NCBI RefSeq assembly: GCF_014235785.1
Contig: NZ_CP060137.1
Coordinates: 3,038,001 to 3,102,000 of the forward strand
Reading direction: 5' to 3'
Source of the DNA: Bacillus sp. PAMC26568
GTDB lineage: Bacteria; Bacillota; Bacilli; Bacillales; Bacillaceae
DNA: 64,000 bases
Shown: positions 9,611-17,496 of the stretch, one piece after another
How positions within the stretch are numbered: position 1 is the first letter of the stretch
Layout: each line of letters opens with the position of its first letter
The notes under the pieces: generated by a model
Database searches by the model: none
What the model was told of the DNA's origin: nothing
What the model saw: only the letters and a program-made list of their open reading frames with translations
Translations under genes and position numbers: made by a program

Positions 9611-9632
9611 AAATTGTGCAATTGCACAATTT
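9611..9632. promoter_or_regulatory. Perfect 22-bp palindrome, candidate CdaR operator
   Basis: Arms AAATTGTGCAA and TTGCACAATTT meet with no spacer. The site overlaps the cdaR stop codon and sits ~105 bases before the GntP permease start. Position and perfect symmetry suggest the binding site through which CdaR activates the permease and kinase genes. No -35/-10 pair nearby is convincing. Confidence 0.6.
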
Positions 9633-10740
9633 AATCATCCGCATCTATTAAAATCGCCGCATACAAAGTCATCAAATCAAGTGTTTTCCTCGGATCATAG
9701 TGAGTGATCTCCTCGATTTTATCAAGGCGGTATCTTAATGTGTTTCTGTGAATATATAGCTCTTCGGCTGTTTTATTCATATCCCCATTCAGTTTAATAA
9801 ATGAAAGCAGTGTATGCAGCAGCTCTCCGCTGCGATCAGAACGCTTGAGGGTTATCATCATTTTTTTAAAGTGCTCATGCTTTTTTTCATCTTTTTTACC
9901 TATAAGCAAAACCGGAAGCGCCCATTCATTGTAAGAAAAAAAACATTTTGTACTTTGAAGCTTTTTTGCAGCAGCAAGCGTTTCTTTTGCGCTTTCATAA
10001 GAAAGAGACGCTCCATAAAGTCCTTCAAAGAGATAGCCAAGCGCTCCATAAATTCCGAGATTCATTTTTTTTAATAACTGATTGAACAGGGAAGAAAATG
10101 CAGAAGGATCCAAAAACCTGCTTTCTTTTAATAAAACAATCTCTGTTGCAGAGGTCGTTACCAACAGGTCATTTATTCCTGATAGATGCTCCAGCTCTTT
10201 TGTGAATCGCTGTCTCTCCTTAAGATCTGTATCCTCTGGAACATAAAAAATAACAGCTTGCCTCTCTATGTTCAGATTGATATTCAATCGTTGTGCCCGT
10301 TCTGAAAATTCTTGAGTATGTATCGCTTCACCTTTAAGAAGCTGAATAAGCGTTTCTTGCCTCAACGTTTCGTTCCAGCGCATTTGATCAAATAAATAGG
10401 CTTGCTCAATGGTCAGCTCTGCCGCCATTTTGACAAGCTCCCCAAACGGCGCAACAACATCCGGATCCCCTGTAATCCCAATGACACCAATCAATTCTTT
10501 ATGAAAAAAAATCGGCAAATTGACACCCTGCTTTGTTCTTTTATATTTTTTACTGTCCTGCTCTGTAAAAACAACATTTCCCCCTGATTGAAGAACTTTT
10601 AAAGCTCCATGATGTTCATCTCCGAGCCTGACTTCATCACCAGATCCAATGATAATACCGTCTTTATCCATGACATTCACGTTATAAGGAATGATGGACA
10701 TTGTTCGGGAAACTATTTCTTTTGCGAGTTTTTCATTCAT
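9631..10740 (-). CDS. CdaR-family transcriptional regulator of glycerate/sugar-acid use
   Basis: A 369-residue regulator. Residues ~1-135 match the sugar-diacid recognition domain (LAKEIVSRTMSIIPYNVNVM, then GVIGITGDP). A middle GGDEF-like region follows, and a PucR-type helix-turn-helix sits at ~315-345 (KTAEELYIHRNTLRYRLDKI). CdaR proteins respond to glycerate or sugar diacids and usually activate. It is the first gene of the cdaR-gntP-glxK cluster. The equivalent cluster in B. subtilis (ysfB, csbX, glxK) supports a glycerate role. Confidence 0.88.
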   Translation of the reverse strand: MNEKLAKEIVSRTMSIIPYNVNVMDKDGIIIGSGDEVRLGDEHHGALKVLQSGGNVVFTEQDSKKYKRTKQGVNLPIFFHKELIGVIGITGDPDVVAPFGELVKMAAELTIEQAYLFDQMRWNETLRQETLIQLLKGEAIHTQEFSERAQRLNINLNIERQAVIFYVPEDTDLKERQRFTKELEHLSGINDLLVTTSATEIVLLKESRFLDPSAFSSLFNQLLKKMNLGIYGALGYLFEGLYGASLSYESAKETLAAAKKLQSTKCFFSYNEWALPVLLIGKKDEKKHEHFKKMMITLKRSDRSGELLHTLLSFIKLNGDMNKTAEELYIHRNTLRYRLDKIEEITHYDPRKTLDLMTLYAAILIDADD

Positions 10741-10822
10741 TTTCGTTCACCTGCTGGAGCTTATTTTCTTGTATTTTATCATTTGAAGCTAAATCTGCAA
10801 TACAGTGATTTTTCCAAATAAA

Positions 10823-10848
10823 TGAAACTTTCTGCCTATTCGATCGTA
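10823..10848 (+). promoter_or_regulatory. SigW promoter of the yuaF-floT operon
   Basis: TGAAAC at 10823-10828, a spacer of exactly 16 bases, then CGTA at 10845-10848 match the SigW consensus. The B. subtilis yuaFGI operon is a known SigW target. Confidence 0.85.
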
Positions 10849-10920
10849 TTAGTAAATAGAAGGCTAAGAGAGGAGGATCTCTACTTATAGAAAGATAAAA
10901 AAAGTTAGAGGGTGATAGTT

Positions 10921-11451
10921 ATGTTCGTTTACCCGATTGAAACCATTTACTTAATCGGACTGATTGCTGCAGGAAGTCTGACTTTATTGCTTGTCTTTTT
11001 TGGTGACGCCATTCATGGCATGACGGAAAGCATTCCTTTTTTAAGTCCGACTTTAGTGCTCGCATTTTTGACTTTCTTTTCTGCATGCGGATACATCCTT
11101 GAGGTTTCCGCCATTTTTTCCACTTTCTTTTCATTAGCCATTTCCAGCATCAGTTCACTCATTTTAGTTATTCTGCTTCACATCTTTGTATTAGTGCCGC
11201 TTTCTTCAGCCGAAGAATCCCTTTCCTATCACGAGTCAGAATTAAAGGGGCGTGTTGGAAATGTCATTACATCCATTCCTGCTGACGGGTTTGGCGAGGT
11301 GCTGCTGACAAGCACTGTAGGTTCCATTTCAAAGACTGCGGCAAGCTTTGATAAAGCGCCGATTCCGAGCGGAACAAAGATTTTAGTCATTGAAAGCAAA
11401 AATAGCGTTGTTTCTGTTACACCATATCAGCAATTTGAAGACATATTTTAG
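10921..11451 (+). CDS. yuaF: NfeD-like membrane protein YuaF
   Basis: A 176-residue membrane protein with three N-terminal transmembrane segments and a C-terminal soluble OB-fold NfeD domain (GRVGNVITSIPADGFGEVLL). It works with flotillin in membrane organisation and stress tolerance, as the B. subtilis homologue does. ATG at 10921 is preferred over GTG at 10912 because GAGGGTG lies upstream with proper spacing. The stop codon overlaps the flotillin ribosome-binding site, so translation is probably coupled. The operon is driven by a SigW promoter. Confidence 0.9.
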   Translation: MFVYPIETIYLIGLIAAGSLTLLLVFFGDAIHGMTESIPFLSPTLVLAFLTFFSACGYILEVSAIFSTFFSLAISSISSLILVILLHIFVLVPLSSAEESLSYHESELKGRVGNVITSIPADGFGEVLLTSTVGSISKTAASFDKAPIPSGTKILVIESKNSVVSVTPYQQFEDIF

Positions 11452-11461
11452 GAGGAACTCT

Positions 11462-12985
11462 ATGACAATGCCTATTATTATTGTTGTTGGAATCGTATTT
11501 TTTATTTTAATTGCTTTACTTGCTGTATTTATTACTAAATACCGGACAGCAGGACCTGATGAAGCATTAATTGTAACCGGCAGCTATCTTGGAAGTAAAA
11601 ACGTCCATACAGATGAAAACAGCAATAAAATCAAAATCGTCCGTGGCGGGGGAACCTTTGTACTGCCGGTTTTCCAGCAAGCAGAGCCGCTGAGTCTTCT
11701 TTCAAGCAAACTTGACGTTTCAACACCAGAGGTATATACCGAGCAAGGAGTTCCGGTCATGGCAGATGGTACAGCGATCATTAAGATTGGCGGCTCCATC
11801 ACCGAAATAGCAACGGCTGCTGAACAGTTTCTAGGAAAAGCGAAGTCAGACCGCGAACAAGAGGCACGAGAAGTATTAGAGGGTCATCTTCGTTCCATTT
11901 TAGGCTCAATGACCGTTGAAGAAATTTATAAAAATCGTGAAAAATTTTCCCAGGAAGTCCAGCGTGTGGCCTCACAGGATCTCGCGAAAATGGGACTTGT
12001 CATTGTTTCATTTACGATTAAAGATGTTCGGGATAAAAATGGATACCTTGATTCATTAGGTAAACCGAGGATTGCACAGGTCAAACGGGATGCCGACATC
12101 GCAACAGCGGAAGCAGAAAAAGAAACACGCATTAAGCGGGCTGAAGCCGCAAAAGAAGCAAAAAAATCCGAACTTGAGCGGGCAACTGAAATCGCAGAGG
12201 CTGAAAAACTAAATCAGCTTAAAATGGCTGAATACCGCAGAGATCAGGATACGGCAAAAGCAAATGCCGACCAGGCATATGACCTAGAAACAGCGAAAGC
12301 AAGGCAGCAAGTAACCGAGCAGGAAATGCAGGTTAAAATTATTGAACGCCAAAAGCAAATTGAGCTTGAAGAACGAGAAATCCTGCGCCGTGAACTGCAA
12401 TATGATTCTGAAGTGAAGAAAAAGGCTGATGCTGACCGTTATTCAGTTGAACAGGCGGCAGCGGCAGAAAAGGCAAAACAGCTGGCAGATGCAGATGCCA
12501 ATCAATACCGGATTGAAACACTTGCTAAAGCTGAAGCTGAAAGAATCCGCATGGACGGTTTAGCCAAAGCGGAAGCACAGCGCGCACAAGGGGAAACAGA
12601 AGCAGAAGTCATCCGTTTAAAAGGGATTGCCGAAGCCGTTGCAAAAGAAAAAATTGCTGAGGCTTTCGAACAATATGGGCAGGCAGCTATTTTAGATATG
12701 GTCGTAAAAATGCTTCCTGAATATGCAAAGCAAGTAGCAGCTCCACTTTCTAATATCGATAAGATTACAGTTGTCGACACTGGCGGCAGCGGCGACAACA
12801 GCGGTGCGGGCAAAGTCACAAGCTATGCAACAAATTTGATGAGCTCACTGCAGGAAAGCTTAAAAGCATCCTCAGGCATTGACATAAAAGAACTGATTGA
12901 AAATTACTCTGGAAAAGGCAATATAAAACATAGCATTGATCAGCTTGCCCAATACCAAAACCGGAACCTCGATAACAAAGAGTAA
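11462..12985 (+). CDS. floT: Flotillin FloT (YuaG)
   Basis: A 507-residue scaffold protein of functional membrane microdomains. It has an N-terminal membrane-associated segment (~3-27), an SPFH/PHB domain (~30-200) and a long coiled coil rich in E/A/K repeats (~200-410), followed by the flotillin C-terminal region (GQAAILDMVVKMLPEYAKQVAAPL). ATG at 11462 has GGAGG upstream. The family and the yuaF-floT gene order are as in B. subtilis; the yuaI acetyltransferase that follows there is absent. Expression should be induced by envelope stress through SigW. Confidence 0.95.
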   Translation: MTMPIIIVVGIVFFILIALLAVFITKYRTAGPDEALIVTGSYLGSKNVHTDENSNKIKIVRGGGTFVLPVFQQAEPLSLLSSKLDVSTPEVYTEQGVPVMADGTAIIKIGGSITEIATAAEQFLGKAKSDREQEAREVLEGHLRSILGSMTVEEIYKNREKFSQEVQRVASQDLAKMGLVIVSFTIKDVRDKNGYLDSLGKPRIAQVKRDADIATAEAEKETRIKRAEAAKEAKKSELERATEIAEAEKLNQLKMAEYRRDQDTAKANADQAYDLETAKARQQVTEQEMQVKIIERQKQIELEEREILRRELQYDSEVKKKADADRYSVEQAAAAEKAKQLADADANQYRIETLAKAEAERIRMDGLAKAEAQRAQGETEAEVIRLKGIAEAVAKEKIAEAFEQYGQAAILDMVVKMLPEYAKQVAAPLSNIDKITVVDTGGSGDNSGAGKVTSYATNLMSSLQESLKASSGIDIKELIENYSGKGNIKHSIDQLAQYQNRNLDNKE

Positions 12986-13002
12986 TTCTTCAGCTGATGC
13001 GA

Positions 13003-13033
13003 AAAAAGAGCGCATGCTGTTGTCAGCATGCGC
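13003..13033 (-). terminator. Strong GC-rich hairpin with a T tract on the minus side
   Basis: A 10-bp perfect stem (GCGCATGCTG / CAGCATGCGC) with a TTGT loop follows floT. Its T-rich tail is on the minus side, so it could end transcripts arriving from the YjcZ gene. It may also stabilise the floT mRNA 3' end. Confidence 0.6.
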
Positions 13034-13294
13034 GAGCAGGAAGAGGTGTCTTACAAACATGATTCAAGCTGAGAAAACTTTCTTTCTCATAAGACATCCT
13101 ATTCAGAAAGTGTTCATAAGGAATGTGTCATTTGTACAAGTTAGCGCACATTTTGTCAAAAATCAACGAATGTCCTTTTTTATTTTCTAATTCGTTATTA
13201 TAATGCCCCCTGTACCAACTAGATTCTTTAAATGAAAGCCAGCTTATGTAAAAAGGAGTGAGTTGATTTATCATCAGCAGCTCCCTTGCTGTTA
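13034..13294. other. Intergenic stretch without a recognised gene
   Basis: Between the hairpin after floT and the YjcZ gene I see AT-rich sequence with several stops in all frames. No convincing promoter-gene pair or repeat is visible. Confidence 0.4.
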
Positions 13295-13402
13295 TTAGCA
13301 GCCTCCGTAACCGCCGCCATAGAATGATGCTCCTACGATGATCAAAAGAATAAATAATACGACCACTAGCGCGAAACCGTTGTTGTATCCTCCACCAGAC
13401 AT
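13295..13402 (-). CDS. YjcZ-family small sporulation protein
   Basis: A 35-residue peptide. Its N-terminus is Gly-rich ([10 protein letters not shown]), a central hydrophobic helix of ~17 residues follows, and it ends in YGGGYGGC. This is the pattern of YjcZ/SscA-type small spore proteins. GGAGGAAGAGC precedes the ATG at 13402 with good spacing. The coding sequence ends in tandem stop codons. The protein is predicted to be membrane-inserted and made during sporulation; I could not identify a SigE or SigK promoter with confidence. Confidence 0.85.
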   Translation of the reverse strand: MSGGGYNNGFALVVVLFILLIIVGASFYGGGYGGC

Positions 13403-13491
13403 TGCTCTTCCTCCATTCATGTCTTAGTCACTTACTTTATCAAGCTATGTAAAAAGACAAGAAATGATATAGGACGCGAGTGGAATTTTAT

Positions 13492-13527
13492 AAAAAACCT
13501 CAAATGCCTCTTCACATTTGAGGTTTT
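13492..13527 (-). terminator. Terminator after the short PepSY gene
   Basis: AACCTCAAATG pairs with CATTTGAGGTT and is followed on the minus strand by a T run, directly after the stop codon. Confidence 0.88.
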
Positions 13528-13533
13528 CTGTTT

Positions 13534-14091
13534 TTAATCTTCATCTTCCCATTCTGTTTTCAGCACGTCACCTGTTTCAGCAGAAACTTCCACCTCTGCT
13601 TCCTTGCCATTTTCTCCTTGAATTTCAAAGCTGTATACGGCTTTACCGTCTTCATTTTCGAGCTCACTTTCTTCAATTGTTCCATTTGCCTCTTTTAAAG
13701 CGATCGTGCTGGCTTCCTCTAATGTCACTTTCACCTGTTTGGAGTCAACATTTGAATCGTCTCCGTCATCTTCGCTTTGATCATCGTCTTCTTTCTTTTT
13801 CGTAATTTCTCCCGTATCGGCATTTACTTTAAAATCGTAATCCCTGCCGCTTGATTTCACTTCGATTTTATACATCCATACACCTGACTCTTTCTCAAGT
13901 TCCATTTCTGATATGCTGCCTTTTTGAGCTTTCAGCACAATTTCCTTTGCCTGCTCGTAGCTAATTTTAAGATTTTGCTCTTTTGCTGTCTTTTCAGCCT
14001 GGGCATGGTCAGCTGGTCCAATAAACTGCGATCCCACACCTATTCCTCCAAGTACAAGTGCTGATGTTAATAAAGCAGCTGTTAATTTCAC
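13534..14091 (-). CDS. Secreted PepSY-domain protein (two PepSY repeats)
   Basis: A 185-residue protein with an N-terminal hydrophobic signal or anchor (~3-23). Two PepSY domains follow (~42-95 and ~120-180), each with the pattern of an A-x-x-I-A/V-L helix, a short acidic strand, then VxxxTGEI/DV. They are separated by a very acidic linker (KKKEDDDQSEDDGDDS). PepSY domains often inhibit proteases or modulate envelope sensors. It lies next to another PepSY protein and a two-component system, as in B. subtilis ykoG-ykoH-ykoI-ykoJ. It is probably an extracytoplasmic partner or target of that system. The exact role is unknown. Confidence 0.82.
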   Translation of the reverse strand: MKLTAALLTSALVLGGIGVGSQFIGPADHAQAEKTAKEQNLKISYEQAKEIVLKAQKGSISEMELEKESGVWMYKIEVKSSGRDYDFKVNADTGEITKKKEDDDQSEDDGDDSNVDSKQVKVTLEEASTIALKEANGTIEESELENEDGKAVYSFEIQGENGKEAEVEVSAETGDVLKTEWEDED

Positions 14092-14218
14092 TTCTCATTC
14101 CTCCTTGTTTTGTTGTACATCCTTATCTTAGTCCTCATAAATGATAAAAAAGAGATAAGAACATTAGAAAACGATGAGAGAAGGATGAAAATCTGAAATA
14201 ATCTTCGAAATCTAATCC

Positions 14219-14254
14219 AAAAATGGCCTTTTCTAGCTGCACTTGGCCATTTTT
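14219..14254 (-). repeat. Hairpin repeat with conserved loop, copy A
   Basis: Arms AAAAATGGCC and GGCCATTTTT form a 10-bp stem. On the minus strand the loop reads AAGTGCAGCTAGAAAA. Nearly the same loop occurs in copies at 33446 and 33707 and a degenerate one at 30241. On the minus strand it resembles a terminator. It follows a coding-like remnant at 14268-14432. Confidence 0.65.
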
Positions 14255-14267
14255 CATCATCACATAA

Positions 14268-14432
14268 TTAGAAAGCGATTACTTTATTGTTTGCAGCTTT
14301 CGTTACGTCCTCTAATTCCTGCATATTATCGAAAATACGGCCGTTCCTCTCCACAATAGGCATTTTACTATCCGGTATTCCATTTTTATGAGCTGAAATG
14401 CCGGGCTTATTATCCAGGCGGCTTTACGCTTC
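14268..14432 (-). pseudogene. Coding-like remnant, shared with a second locus at 30316-30430
   Basis: About 53 in-frame codons end in TAA at 14268-14270 and begin after a stop, with no start codon. The core reads NKPGISAHK, later RIFDNMQELEDV. The second locus has NKTGISDHK and RFFDNKQDIV in the same order on the same strand. Both are followed by the conserved-loop hairpin. I do not recognise the parent protein. They look like the 3' end of a duplicated, decayed gene with its terminator. Confidence 0.5.
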
Positions 14433-14436
14433 ATAC

Positions 14437-14474
14437 AAAAAAGACACTTCCTGATTGATTCAAAAAAGTGTCTC
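14437..14474 (-). terminator. Terminator overlapping the stop of the long PepSY gene
   Basis: AGACACTT and AAGTGTCT pair across a ~16-base loop, with T6 following on the minus strand. Confidence 0.75.
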
Positions 14475-15186
14475 ACTCATCTTCATTTTCAATTACAACG
14501 GATAGGATTTCACCTGTAAATGCATCGATTTGGATAACTGCTTCTTGCTCTTTTGCATCCATCTCTACCTCATAAAAAACATGGCCATCATCTTCTTCGA
14601 GCTCGATATCCTCAATTTTCCCGTTAATTTCGTCTAATGCAATTTTTCTAGCTTGCACTTCTGTCAGCTTCACCTGCTGTGTATCTTTCTCAATGCTGCG
14701 TTTGTCTTCAGAAGTAATTTCACCGCTATTAGCACTCATTACCAATTTAATTTCTTCTTGCTTTGTTCTTATCGTGATATGATAAATTTTTTCCCCTTGC
14801 TCTTCTCCAGCAGATAGTGATCGAACGTTCCCGCTGTATTTATCGACAGCAAGCTGTTTTGCCTTTTCTTCGCTGATTGCAGGTTCATTCGTCTGTTCAC
14901 TTTCTGATTTCTTCACTTGCACTAAGTTTTTAATGTTCCCTGTAATTGCGTCTACTTCAAGCTCATATAATCCAGTCTTTTCTTCTAATCCAACTTTATA
15001 GTTGTCTTTCCCTTCTGATTGATCTAAATGAATTCCAGTAATGCTCCCAGAATATTGTTCTTTTACAAGGTTTCTCACTTCTGCTTTTGATAACAGAGGG
15101 TCTTTTTTAATTGCTGAAGCAATACCAATGATTCCAATCACACCGACAATCGCAGCTATGCTGATAAAGATCCATTTTCGTTTCAT
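14473..15186 (-). CDS. Membrane-anchored PepSY-domain protein (three PepSY repeats)
   Basis: A 237-residue protein with an N-terminal transmembrane segment (~4-24) and three PepSY repeats (~32-90, ~100-160, ~170-235). Each ends in a V/I-D/S-A-x-T/S-G-E/N-I motif. It is likely exported and anchored on the outside of the membrane. The gene starts 58 bases downstream of the kinase stop, in the same direction as the regulator-kinase pair, so it may be co-transcribed. The arrangement resembles B. subtilis ykoGHI. A sensor accessory or protease-inhibitor role is inferred from the family. Confidence 0.83.
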   Translation of the reverse strand: MKRKWIFISIAAIVGVIGIIGIASAIKKDPLLSKAEVRNLVKEQYSGSITGIHLDQSEGKDNYKVGLEEKTGLYELEVDAITGNIKNLVQVKKSESEQTNEPAISEEKAKQLAVDKYSGNVRSLSAGEEQGEKIYHITIRTKQEEIKLVMSANSGEITSEDKRSIEKDTQQVKLTEVQARKIALDEINGKIEDIELEEDDGHVFYEVEMDAKEQEAVIQIDAFTGEILSVVIENEDE

Positions 15187-15244
15187 CGTTTCCTCCTTTC
15201 CTGCATATGTATTTTAGCTGACAAAGATTAAAACTTCATGAGAA

Positions 15245-16597
15245 TCACTTATTGGGTAAATAAATATGAACGGTAGTCCCCTCATTCTCTATGCTTTCAA
15301 TAGAAATCTCTCCTTGATGAGCTTGAACAATTTTTTTTGCGATCGAAAGGCCAAGACCTGTGCCTCCAGTTTCCCTGCTGCGCGCCTTATCTACTCTGAA
15401 AAAACGGTCAAAAACGAGGTTTACTTCATCTTTTGGAATGCCGATGCCTTGGTCTCTCACTGCAATATGGACTTTTTCATTTTGAAGTACTGCAGAACAT
15501 GTGATTTCCCTCGAACTGTACTTCATTGCATTATCGAACAAAATAAACAGGAGCTGTTTCATCTTAAGCTCATCAGCCGCAATAAACAGTTCTTTTTCAT
15601 CAAAAAGAAAGTCAATACGTCTTTTATACACCTGTTCAATTGTCCGTCCCGACTGAAAACAAAGGGAAACCAAGTCAATTTTTTCTAAGTTCAGCCTCAT
15701 GTGAGATTCATTTTCTGCTAATTGAAGAAGCTGAGCCGTCATTTCTTTCATTCGCACCGCTTCTGAATAAATGGCATCTACTGACTCCTCCATAACCTCC
15801 GGCTTTTTTGTTCCCCAGCGTTTTAAAAGTTTCGCATAGCTTTCGATAATGGTTAATGGCGTTTTCAGTTCGTGCGATGCATCGGAAATGAATTGCTGCT
15901 GTTTTTCAAAGTTTTTCTGAAGCAGATCAATCATATTATTGAATGCATTTGCCATCTGATGAAGTTCATCCTTAGAATTCCCGATCCTTTCAATTTTTTT
16001 AAATGTTTCTTTTTTCTCGATTTCTTCCATCGTGCCGATTAAAGAGTGTATTGGCTTCAGAATCATCCTGCTCAGCATTCTTCCTGCAAAAAAAGAAGGA
16101 ATCAGTACGAATAGAGACGCTATGGCTAAAACGATTTTCAATACATCCATATTTTCATTCAGTTTCTCCAGGTTTTCCGTTACTTCAAGCTGTACGACTT
16201 GACCATCCTTCCAGATAATCGGAATGACAGTCTTTGCAAAAGAAACACCTTCAGCATGAATGACCTCGCTTTTTTCAGAAGAAAGAAATTGCGGAATTAA
16301 AATATCTGGGTAGTCTGAGTTTTTAAACACAGCTGCAATTGCTTTCGAATCATCGTTAATGATTCTGATCATTCCATTTGAAGGCAAGTAGGCTCTTAAA
16401 AGATCGGAAGAATTAACAGGCTGGTTTTCATCAGGCTTGATTGCACCGGCTATGGTTTCAGCTTGCAGCTTTAATCGATCGAGCTCACTGTTTTGAGTAA
16501 TCGTTAAAAACAAAAAATAGATGGCACCATTAATCGCAAGTACAATAATCAGCATCCAAACCGTTGAAAACAGCTGAATTTTATAGTTTATTTTCAT
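15245..16597 (-). CDS. Sensor histidine kinase, PepSY-linked two-component system (YkoH-like)
   Basis: A 450-residue kinase. It has two transmembrane segments (~10-32 and ~155-177) flanking an extracytoplasmic domain, a HAMP linker, the H-box SDASHELKTPLTIIESY, the N-box LFDNAMKYSS and the G-boxes DQGIGIP and GTGLGLSIAKKIV. Its start overlaps the regulator stop by 4 bases. The linked PepSY proteins may modulate its sensing. The signal is unknown; family resemblance to YkoH is by layout and general sequence only. Confidence 0.88.
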   Translation of the reverse strand: MKINYKIQLFSTVWMLIIVLAINGAIYFLFLTITQNSELDRLKLQAETIAGAIKPDENQPVNSSDLLRAYLPSNGMIRIINDDSKAIAAVFKNSDYPDILIPQFLSSEKSEVIHAEGVSFAKTVIPIIWKDGQVVQLEVTENLEKLNENMDVLKIVLAIASLFVLIPSFFAGRMLSRMILKPIHSLIGTMEEIEKKETFKKIERIGNSKDELHQMANAFNNMIDLLQKNFEKQQQFISDASHELKTPLTIIESYAKLLKRWGTKKPEVMEESVDAIYSEAVRMKEMTAQLLQLAENESHMRLNLEKIDLVSLCFQSGRTIEQVYKRRIDFLFDEKELFIAADELKMKQLLFILFDNAMKYSSREITCSAVLQNEKVHIAVRDQGIGIPKDEVNLVFDRFFRVDKARSRETGGTGLGLSIAKKIVQAHQGEISIESIENEGTTVHIYLPNK

Positions 16598-17292
16598 GAA
16601 GAAGGCTCCTTGATGGAGTACCCGACTCCTCTGATTGTTTGAATCAGGGGATGCTCAAAATCACTGTCTATTTTTTTCCGCAAATATCGAATATAAACGT
16701 CGACAACGTTTGTGTCGCCAAAATAGTCAAATCCCCATACATGAGTCAAAATCTGCTCTCTGTTCAATACTTGATTTTTATGGCTCATTAAAAAGACCAG
16801 CAAATCAAATTCCCGCGGAGTCAAATCAATTTCGCAAGCTCCCCGTCTGACTTCTCTTGTTTTTTCATTTACAGATAAATCAGAGGCTTTCCACACGCCT
16901 TCCTCAGCAGATGTCTGAGATGGTTTATTCCGTCTTAGACAAACTCGGATTCTGGCCAGCAATTCTTCAATTTGAAAGGGTTTCGTTATGTAATCGTTCG
17001 CTCCCTGATCGAGCCCGCTCACTTTATCAGGGATAGAATCTCTTGCTGTTAAGAGAATGACCGGTGTTTCCTGATCATTTGACCTTAGTCTTCTAAGCAC
17101 TTCAATGCCTGTTAATTCTGGCAGCATGACATCAAGCAAGATCAGGTTCCAGGTTGATGTGCGAATTTGTTCAAGTGCCTCTAAGCCATTATGAACACCA
17201 TGAACCGAGTACCCTTCGAATTCAAGCTCAAGCTTGAGAACTCTGGCAATTTTCACTTCATCTTCTACAATCAGAATTTTCTCTTTTTCCAT
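16594..17292 (-). CDS. OmpR-family response regulator (YkoG-like)
   Basis: A 232-residue regulator. The receiver domain has ILIVEDE, phospho-acceptor LILLDVMLP and switch lysine in DYITKPF. The winged-helix domain (~130-228) ends IRGVGYSIKE. ATG at 17292 was selected because AGGGAGG lies upstream; the longer frame upstream is not protein-like. It heads the regulator-kinase-PepSY cluster. Confidence 0.92.
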   Translation of the reverse strand: MEKEKILIVEDEVKIARVLKLELEFEGYSVHGVHNGLEALEQIRTSTWNLILLDVMLPELTGIEVLRRLRSNDQETPVILLTARDSIPDKVSGLDQGANDYITKPFQIEELLARIRVCLRRNKPSQTSAEEGVWKASDLSVNEKTREVRRGACEIDLTPREFDLLVFLMSHKNQVLNREQILTHVWGFDYFGDTNVVDVYIRYLRKKIDSDFEHPLIQTIRGVGYSIKEPSS

Positions 17293-17389
17293 AAAGGCCT
17301 CCCTGACTCGGTTTTTTACTAGCAGTATAGCATATAAAAAGGAAAAACTTTCCCTTCCTATTGGCATTGAATAAAAATCTGGGTTACGA

Positions 17390-17432
17390 TAGAAAAGCGG
17401 CACCGCCTGTTTAGCTCTCAGAGTCAGGCGGC
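17390..17432. repeat. AGAAAAGCGG-type Bacillaceae hairpin repeat, copy 1
   Basis: AGAAAAGCGGCACCGCCTG is followed by a loop and CAGGCGG, giving a CCGCCTG/CAGGCGG stem. A related copy begins AGAAAAGCGGAACCGCCTG at 43511. Such units recur in intergenic DNA of many Bacillus genomes. Function unknown. Confidence 0.5.
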
Positions 17433-17496
17433 GGGCCTGGACATTGAAGACGGAGTTTTAAATCTTTTAGTGTAAGAAAAGAAAAGCTGCCCGGGG

